Notes under the pieces: model-generated
What the model saw: the letters and a program-made list of their open reading frames with translations, nothing else
What the model was told of the DNA's origin: nothing
Databases searched by the model: none
Program-made: the position numbers and the translations under genes
Shown here: positions 5,678 to 8,716 of the stretch, piece after piece
How positions within the stretch are numbered: position 1 is the stretch's first letter
Layout of the letters: every line of letters starts with the position of its first letter
DNA from: an archaeon
GTDB taxonomy: Archaea > Nanobdellota > Nanobdellia > Woesearchaeales > GW2011-AR9
Direction of reading: 5' to 3'
Length of the DNA stretch: 8,716 bases
Assembly (NCBI GenBank): GCA_020053615.1
Contig: JAGVMW010000150.1
Coordinates: 1 to 8,716, forward strand

Positions 5678-6391
5678 TTAAGCTGCATTCTGATATTGTT
5701 TCTTTGCTCTATGTTCAGCTTCAACATCAGAATCGCGAAGCAAGGTATAATCATATGCTAATCTGTAAAGTTTTCCTTTTAACAATTTCATAAACTTTCC
5801 AAATTCAGTAGGATCTTGAAATACTTGACAGCCAGCACTTGCGTCATCAACATGTTTCTTTTTCATGTAAGGGTGATTTCTATGAATGTTTATATTATGC
5901 ATTCCAGTGTCTACTGTTTCTTCATCCATATCCAAAGAAAGATCTTTATTACTATCTCGATATACTGATAATGGTTTTGTCTGTACCAAAGCTCTATGAC
6001 TTCGGCCCATATATGCCAGCTTTTCTTTCAGCTTTCTAGGTAGAAACGGAGCCATCATGGAATAAAGAATGGCTTTGGCTCTTACTTTTCGACCGTTGTT
6101 ATGAACTCCATGTTTAAATGCGCCAATATATTGGCCTTCTCTAAGTATGGCAGTTCCTTTCTTATGTGGGGGGTTACGTAGATAAGTATGGCCCGGATCG
6201 GTAGTAACAGTATACTCTTCAGAATCCCATTCACCTTCTTCATCTCTCCAGAACATTACCAATCTATCATTAAATTCATTAGTCGGATGAACAGTTCTTA
6301 TACCCACAATATTAGGTGTGTTAGGATCTTCGTTTATCTTGTGACCTTTCTTTTTCATAGCGGATATTATTCCTTCTAAATCTTTTACCAT
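5678..6391 (-). CDS. L,D-transpeptidase (YkuD)-like protein
   Basis: The 237-aa protein resembles a group of phage and bacterial proteins with a YkuD-like SxGC site. Visible landmarks are NIVGIRT (27-33), TTDPGHTYLRNPPHKKGTAI (63-82), REGQYIGAFKHGVH (84-97), LVQTKPLSVYRD (135-146), DTGMHNINIHR (161-171, H170) and DDASAGCQVF (182-191, candidate catalytic Cys188). Phage relatives usually pass from the KxGxH block almost directly to ALVQ. Here a roughly 35-residue basic/hydrophobic insertion (98-133) sits between them. No signal peptide or membrane helix is seen. In bacteria such enzymes act on peptidoglycan, which archaea lack, so the substrate here is unclear. It starts 11 nt after the PH-like gene and probably shares its transcript, although its own ribosome site is weak. 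The family call is moderately sure. Confidence 0.7.
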   Translation of the reverse strand: MVKDLEGIISAMKKKGHKINEDPNTPNIVGIRTVHPTNEFNDRLVMFWRDEEGEWDSEEYTVTTDPGHTYLRNPPHKKGTAILREGQYIGAFKHGVHNNGRKVRAKAILYSMMAPFLPRKLKEKLAYMGRSHRALVQTKPLSVYRDSNKDLSLDMDEETVDTGMHNINIHRNHPYMKKKHVDDASAGCQVFQDPTEFGKFMKLLKGKLYRLAYDYTLLRDSDVEAEHRAKKQYQNAA

Positions 6392-6402
6392 CTTGAAGAT
6401 AA

Positions 6403-6846
6403 TTACTTCTTCTTCAAATGCTTCTTAATCAACGTCTCAAACTTATTCACTTCAGCTTTAGTGTTGAAGAATAGCTGATGTCTCTTGCCCGTATGAGTAG
6501 CTACATATCCTCCTAAGAAAGTCTTGGTTAATTTGTGGTGTTTAACTGCACTTAATGGAACTTTTTCTTTCTTGGTTTTGTTCATCGTAGTTTTATGAAT
6601 CTCCAAATGCTGCGGCGTAAGATGATACTTAATTCTAGCTTTTCGGATAATTTGTACTAGATAAGACAGCACCAAATATATCCCCAAAAATACTACAGTG
6701 AAGATTAATGCGGGGAACCATTGTTTTTCTAAGCCAAAGTACGAAAATACAAATACTAATAATGCTAAAAAAACTATGAAAACCATTTCAATTCTCATTA
6801 CATAAAAGTCCTTTCCCGGAAATTCCCACGAAAATTTTGATTCCAT
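6403..6846 (-). CDS. Membrane protein with two helices and a bacterial-PH-like domain
   Basis: The 147-aa product has a short cytoplasmic N-terminus (MESKFSWEFPGKDFYVMRIE), two membrane helices (about 20-38 and 44-66), then a soluble domain at 71-144. The pattern RIKYHLTPQHLEIHKT...KKEKVPLSAVKHHKLTK...FFNTKAEVNKFETLIKKHL matches bacterial PH (DUF304/YdbT-like) domains. These are seven-stranded beta sandwiches capped by a helix and often attached to membrane helices. AGAGGT precedes the ATG at 6846 and the previous gene's TAA ends 1 nt before it. The in-frame ATG at 6867 lies inside the previous gene and has no ribosome site, so 6846 is preferred. It is fourth in the small-membrane-protein operon. 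The ligand or partner is unknown. Confidence 0.8.
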   Translation of the reverse strand: MESKFSWEFPGKDFYVMRIEMVFIVFLALLVFVFSYFGLEKQWFPALIFTVVFLGIYLVLSYLVQIIRKARIKYHLTPQHLEIHKTTMNKTKKEKVPLSAVKHHKLTKTFLGGYVATHTGKRHQLFFNTKAEVNKFETLIKKHLKKK

Positions 6847-6847
6847 T

Positions 6848-7078
6848 TTATTTAACCTCTTTTTCATTCATTATTGGCGCGTGCGTCATGCTGATTATAG
6901 AAGCGATGAACATGGCGATAAATACTAAAATAAATGCAGTTTTATAATTAATATTTTCAACTAGATACAACGATACTAAGAATCCCACCATAGACATTAC
7001 CATAAAACTTCCTTTAACCGGACCGGCATGCCATTTCTGGGGGAAGCTTGTTTTTTTTGTAACCTTTTTCTTAGCCAT
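6848..7078 (-). CDS. Small two-helix membrane protein, 76 aa
   Basis: Family not recognised. A lysine-rich N-terminus (MAKKKVTKKTSFPQKWHAGP) is followed by hydrophobic helices at about 24-40 (FMVMSMVGFLVSLYLV) and 46-64, with a charged C-terminus. The positive N-terminus predicts that both ends lie in the cytoplasm. AGAGGTGA sits 6 nt before the ATG at 7078 and fixes this start; an in-frame GTG at 7087 lies within that ribosome site and is unlikely to be used. The TGA of the preceding 56-aa gene is part of the same Shine-Dalgarno. The next gene begins 1 nt after this stop codon. These junctions mark a tightly coupled operon. Function unknown. Confidence 0.82.
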   Translation of the reverse strand: MAKKKVTKKTSFPQKWHAGPVKGSFMVMSMVGFLVSLYLVENINYKTAFILVFIAMFIASIISMTHAPIMNEKEVK

Positions 7079-7083
7079 ACTTT

Positions 7084-7254
7084 TCACCTCTTTAAAGCTC
7101 GATGCAATATTTTTATATGGAGGATGAGCAACACACTGAAATACATTAAGTTGGTTATCAATTCAATGTTGTCAAACCCTTTATTTAACCCATATAATAC
7201 CATTGTTATGGTGAATACGAACGCAATCGCGTTAAGCATATCTTCTGTATCCAT
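7084..7254 (-). CDS. Very small membrane protein, 56 aa
   Basis: The protein begins MDTEDMLNAIAFVFTITMVL and ends ILHIKILHRALKR. It has two hydrophobic helices, about residues 7-22 and 36-50, separated by a short polar loop (NKGFDNIEL), with a basic C-terminus. No family recognised. The ATG overlaps the TAA of the preceding 40-aa gene in the arrangement TAATG, sharing one base. Its TGA lies inside the GAGGTGA ribosome site of the 76-aa gene. Such overlaps on both sides, together with the membrane-protein composition, support it as a real gene despite its size. An 82-aa frame on the other strand covers the same DNA but lacks these signals. Confidence 0.72.
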   Translation of the reverse strand: MDTEDMLNAIAFVFTITMVLYGLNKGFDNIELITNLMYFSVLLILHIKILHRALKR

Positions 7255-7376
7255 TACAACACACCGATTATTTTAAGCAGTAATAATACGATTCCAACTA
7301 CTCCTAATACAATTCCCAAGTAACCTAAGTACTCAAAAAATGGTTTTGTCCAGGAAGACTGCTTTTTCTTAACCAT
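7254..7376 (-). CDS. Single-pass membrane micro-protein, 40 aa
   Basis: First gene of the operon. MVKKKQSSWTKPFFEYLGYL is followed by a single hydrophobic helix (about 17-35, GYLGIVLGVVGIVLLLLK) and a short IIGVL end. The basic N-terminus resembles that of the 76-aa protein (MAKKK, then aromatic residues). The start is strongly supported by GAGGTGAT at 7383-7390, a near-perfect complement to the archaeal 16S tail, 6 nt before the ATG at 7376. A TATA-like box stands 40-48 nt upstream. The stop overlaps the next start by one base. Family and function unknown. Confidence 0.72.
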   Translation of the reverse strand: MVKKKQSSWTKPFFEYLGYLGIVLGVVGIVLLLLKIIGVL

Positions 7377-7382
7377 GTGCCT

Positions 7383-7390
7383 ATCACCTC
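7383..7390 (-). promoter_or_regulatory. Strong Shine-Dalgarno site of the membrane operon
   Basis: The minus strand reads GAGGTGAT, 6 nt before the ATG at 7376. It decides the start of the 40-aa gene. Similar AGAGGTGA and AGAGGTTA sites precede the third and fourth genes. Confidence 0.75.
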
Positions 7391-7415
7391 TTTATCTTCA
7401 AGAAAGATTTAGGTG

Positions 7416-7424
7416 TTTTTAAAG
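7416..7424 (-). promoter_or_regulatory. TATA-like box of the membrane operon
   Basis: The minus strand reads CTTTAAAAA, centred near 7420. Transcription about 26 nt downstream would give a leader of roughly 18 nt, just enough to hold the Shine-Dalgarno at 7383-7390. This differs from the leaderless genes in the rest of the window. Confidence 0.5.
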
Positions 7425-7465
7425 CTTTGGTTGGAATTTAGATATAAGAATGTAGATATTCTACT

Positions 7466-8572
7466 TTAATCCAAGAACTTCTGCACAACCTTCTCCGCTT
7501 TCTTCCTTTTCTCCTGATGCTCTTTCAAGAAAGTCGTTAACTTATCTATCGCTATCTGCTTCAATTCTCCGCTGAGCAGTTTTCCAGACTTATAGTCATT
7601 GTATATCCGCTGTAATTTCTTGTCATCCGGCTCTAATCCGTACTTTAACATCTGAAACGATACATCCACTTCCGGATTTCCACCGAGTTTGCGATGCTCT
7701 TCTAGCGTAGCTTGTCCTCCGGAGAAGGCATATTTCTTGATTTTCTTAGTGGCTTCTTCAGGAGTGTCAGTTAAAGCGATATAAGACATCGGATCAGAAG
7801 AAGACATTTTTCCTCCACCTAATCCAGGTAAGAATTTATGGTATGTTGAACTTAGCTGAATGAATTTGAATTCTTTTATACGTTGTGAGATATCTCGGGC
7901 TAATCTAAGATGTGGATCCTGGTCTGAGCCAACTGGAACTACAACTGGAATTGGCCATTCAAATTCGGGCAATTGCGGATGAAGCATATCCGATGCCTGC
8001 AATAAAGCCGAAGCCATCTTTCCGGGAGAAATATCTCCGTAAATTGCTTTAACTTCATTGAAAGTAACATGTCTAGCTAGCATATTAGCTAAGCTGTAAT
8101 AAGCACTGGCTTTTTTTCCATCTTCAGAACGTTTAGATTGGAAATAAAAATCGCATTTCTTTAAATCTAATCCTAACGCAATGTAATTGGTCAAGTATTC
8201 TTTTATAGCGCATTCCCGCAGTTCTTTCATATTTGGATTTCTGGAATTGTACGCTTCAATATCAGCTACGGTTAAATATACTTTTGCTCCAAGTGATTGA
8301 TAGAAGATTATCTGCTCGGCTACCATCTTGTGCCCGAAATGAAATTTACCGCTGGGCATTAAGCCGGTCATCATCACAAACGGCTTTTTCTTTTCTACAC
8401 ATTCTACTATCTGTGCGAAATCGCGGTGAGCAAAGATAATTCCTCTTCGGAATAATGGCAGTTTGTTAAATACTTCAGGCAGATGATGCAATGGTTTTAA
8501 TCCGAATTCTTGGATTAATTTCTCGTAATCTATCTTTCCTTTAACTTCCCACGGATTAACGGTAGCTTCCAT
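7466..8572 (-). CDS. trpS: Tryptophanyl-tRNA synthetase, archaeal type
   Basis: Class I aminoacyl-tRNA synthetase charging tRNA(Trp) with tryptophan, using ATP, in the cytoplasm. The 368-aa product shows the HIGH-like site PSGKFHFGH (73-81), the tryptophan-pocket region with LANMLARHVTFNEVKAIYGD, VGSDQDPHLRLARDI (214-228) and the second ATP motif GGGKMSSSDP (252-261). The C-terminal helical anticodon-binding part spans about 265-368. The motif forms and length fit archaeal/eukaryotic-type TrpRS without an N-terminal extension, not the shorter bacterial type. The ATG at 8572 is preceded by a TATA-like box at 8596-8605, about 28 nt away, and no Shine-Dalgarno. It stands alone, upstream of but separate from the membrane operon. 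Confidence 0.97.
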   Translation of the reverse strand: MEATVNPWEVKGKIDYEKLIQEFGLKPLHHLPEVFNKLPLFRRGIIFAHRDFAQIVECVEKKKPFVMMTGLMPSGKFHFGHKMVAEQIIFYQSLGAKVYLTVADIEAYNSRNPNMKELRECAIKEYLTNYIALGLDLKKCDFYFQSKRSEDGKKASAYYSLANMLARHVTFNEVKAIYGDISPGKMASALLQASDMLHPQLPEFEWPIPVVVPVGSDQDPHLRLARDISQRIKEFKFIQLSSTYHKFLPGLGGGKMSSSDPMSYIALTDTPEEATKKIKKYAFSGGQATLEEHRKLGGNPEVDVSFQMLKYGLEPDDKKLQRIYNDYKSGKLLSGELKQIAIDKLTTFLKEHQEKRKKAEKVVQKFLD

Positions 8573-8595
8573 ATTGGTTGAGGTAGTTTACGCGA

Positions 8596-8605
8596 GTTTA
8601 TTAAC
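8596..8605 (-). promoter_or_regulatory. TATA-like box for trpS
   Basis: The minus strand reads GTTAATAAAC, centred about 28 nt before the trpS ATG. This fits the leaderless pattern of the other housekeeping genes here. Confidence 0.5.
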
Positions 8606-8634
8606 TTTTCCAGGTTGGGTAATACTTCACTAAA

Positions 8635-8716
8635 ATGAAGCACTACTGTCATCAGGTCGAGCCTCTTCGAAGCGTATGTCGAGCTGACAAGAGGGATGGC
8701 TCCTACGGAGAACGTC
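8635..8716 (+). other. GC-rich terminal stretch: possible structured RNA or start of a gene
   Basis: From 8651 to the end, 37 of 66 bases are G or C, clearly above the AT-rich surroundings. Visible structure: CCTCTT (8662-8667) is inverted as AAGAGG (8689-8694), CTCC/GGAG form a small hairpin at 8700-8710, and GTCGAGC is repeated at 8656 and 8678. GC-rich islands in AT-rich archaea often mark structured RNAs. Alternatively, an ATG at 8635 opens a + strand frame (MKHYCHQVEPLRSVCRADKR...) with no stop before the window ends. I do not recognise this peptide, and the TATA spacing for it is poor. Neither reading is secure. Confidence 0.35.

Noticed and set aside
5398..5754. 118-aa open frame on the - strand
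   Set aside because: It is antisense to the 98-aa gene and runs into the YkuD-like gene; no promoter or recognisable content.
7028..7276. 82-aa open frame on the + strand
   Set aside because: It lies opposite the 56-aa and 76-aa genes, which have strong ribosome sites and overlapping junctions; this frame has none.
8655..8663. GGTCGAGCC as a tRNA T-arm
   Set aside because: The T-loop lacks the second T of GGTTCRA and no cloverleaf can be assembled around it.

Overview
The window is most likely from an archaeon, probably an AT-rich DPANN-type genome (Woesearchaeota/Pacearchaeota-like). It carries an archaeal/eukaryotic-only ribosomal protein (eS8), an archaeal-type tryptophanyl-tRNA synthetase and a circularly permuted GTPase of the archaeal RbgA/Nog2 kind. 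Nearly every first gene of a transcript has a TATA-like box centred about 25-30 nt before its start codon and no Shine-Dalgarno site, which indicates leaderless transcription. The lineage is inferred; no rRNA is present.

Region 1 (1-2640) is a restriction-modification island: a damaged vsr (very-short-patch repair endonuclease) on the + strand converges, with a 20-bp overlap, on a type II restriction endonuclease gene. That gene lies 2 nt behind a C5-cytosine methyltransferase (both on the - strand). The island's upstream flank carries three copies of a 9-bp direct repeat and two adjacent inverted repeats.

Region 2 (2640-3420) has two + strand genes: an unrecognised 120-aa protein and a two-helix membrane protein with a SHOCT tail. 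A 28-bp patch just before the second gene is built from two separate pieces of the first.

Region 3 (3430-5650) has the translation/ribosome-biogenesis genes eS8 and the permuted GTPase (- strand). Divergent from the GTPase are a histidine-rich, HD-like protein and a 98-aa hypothetical (+ strand).

Region 4 (5678-7376, - strand) is the most unusual part: five tightly packed genes. Two encode very small membrane proteins (40 and 56 aa), then come a 76-aa two-helix protein, a two-helix protein with a bacterial-PH-like domain, and finally a protein resembling the L,D-transpeptidase (YkuD)-like enzymes of phages and bacteria. The first four genes have strong GAGGTGAT-type ribosome sites (or a close variant) and stop/start overlaps, unlike the leaderless genes around them. 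Together they look like one membrane- or envelope-associated module of unknown function.

Region 5 (7466-8716) is the tryptophanyl-tRNA synthetase gene, followed by a GC-rich stretch at the window's end that may begin a structured RNA or another gene.
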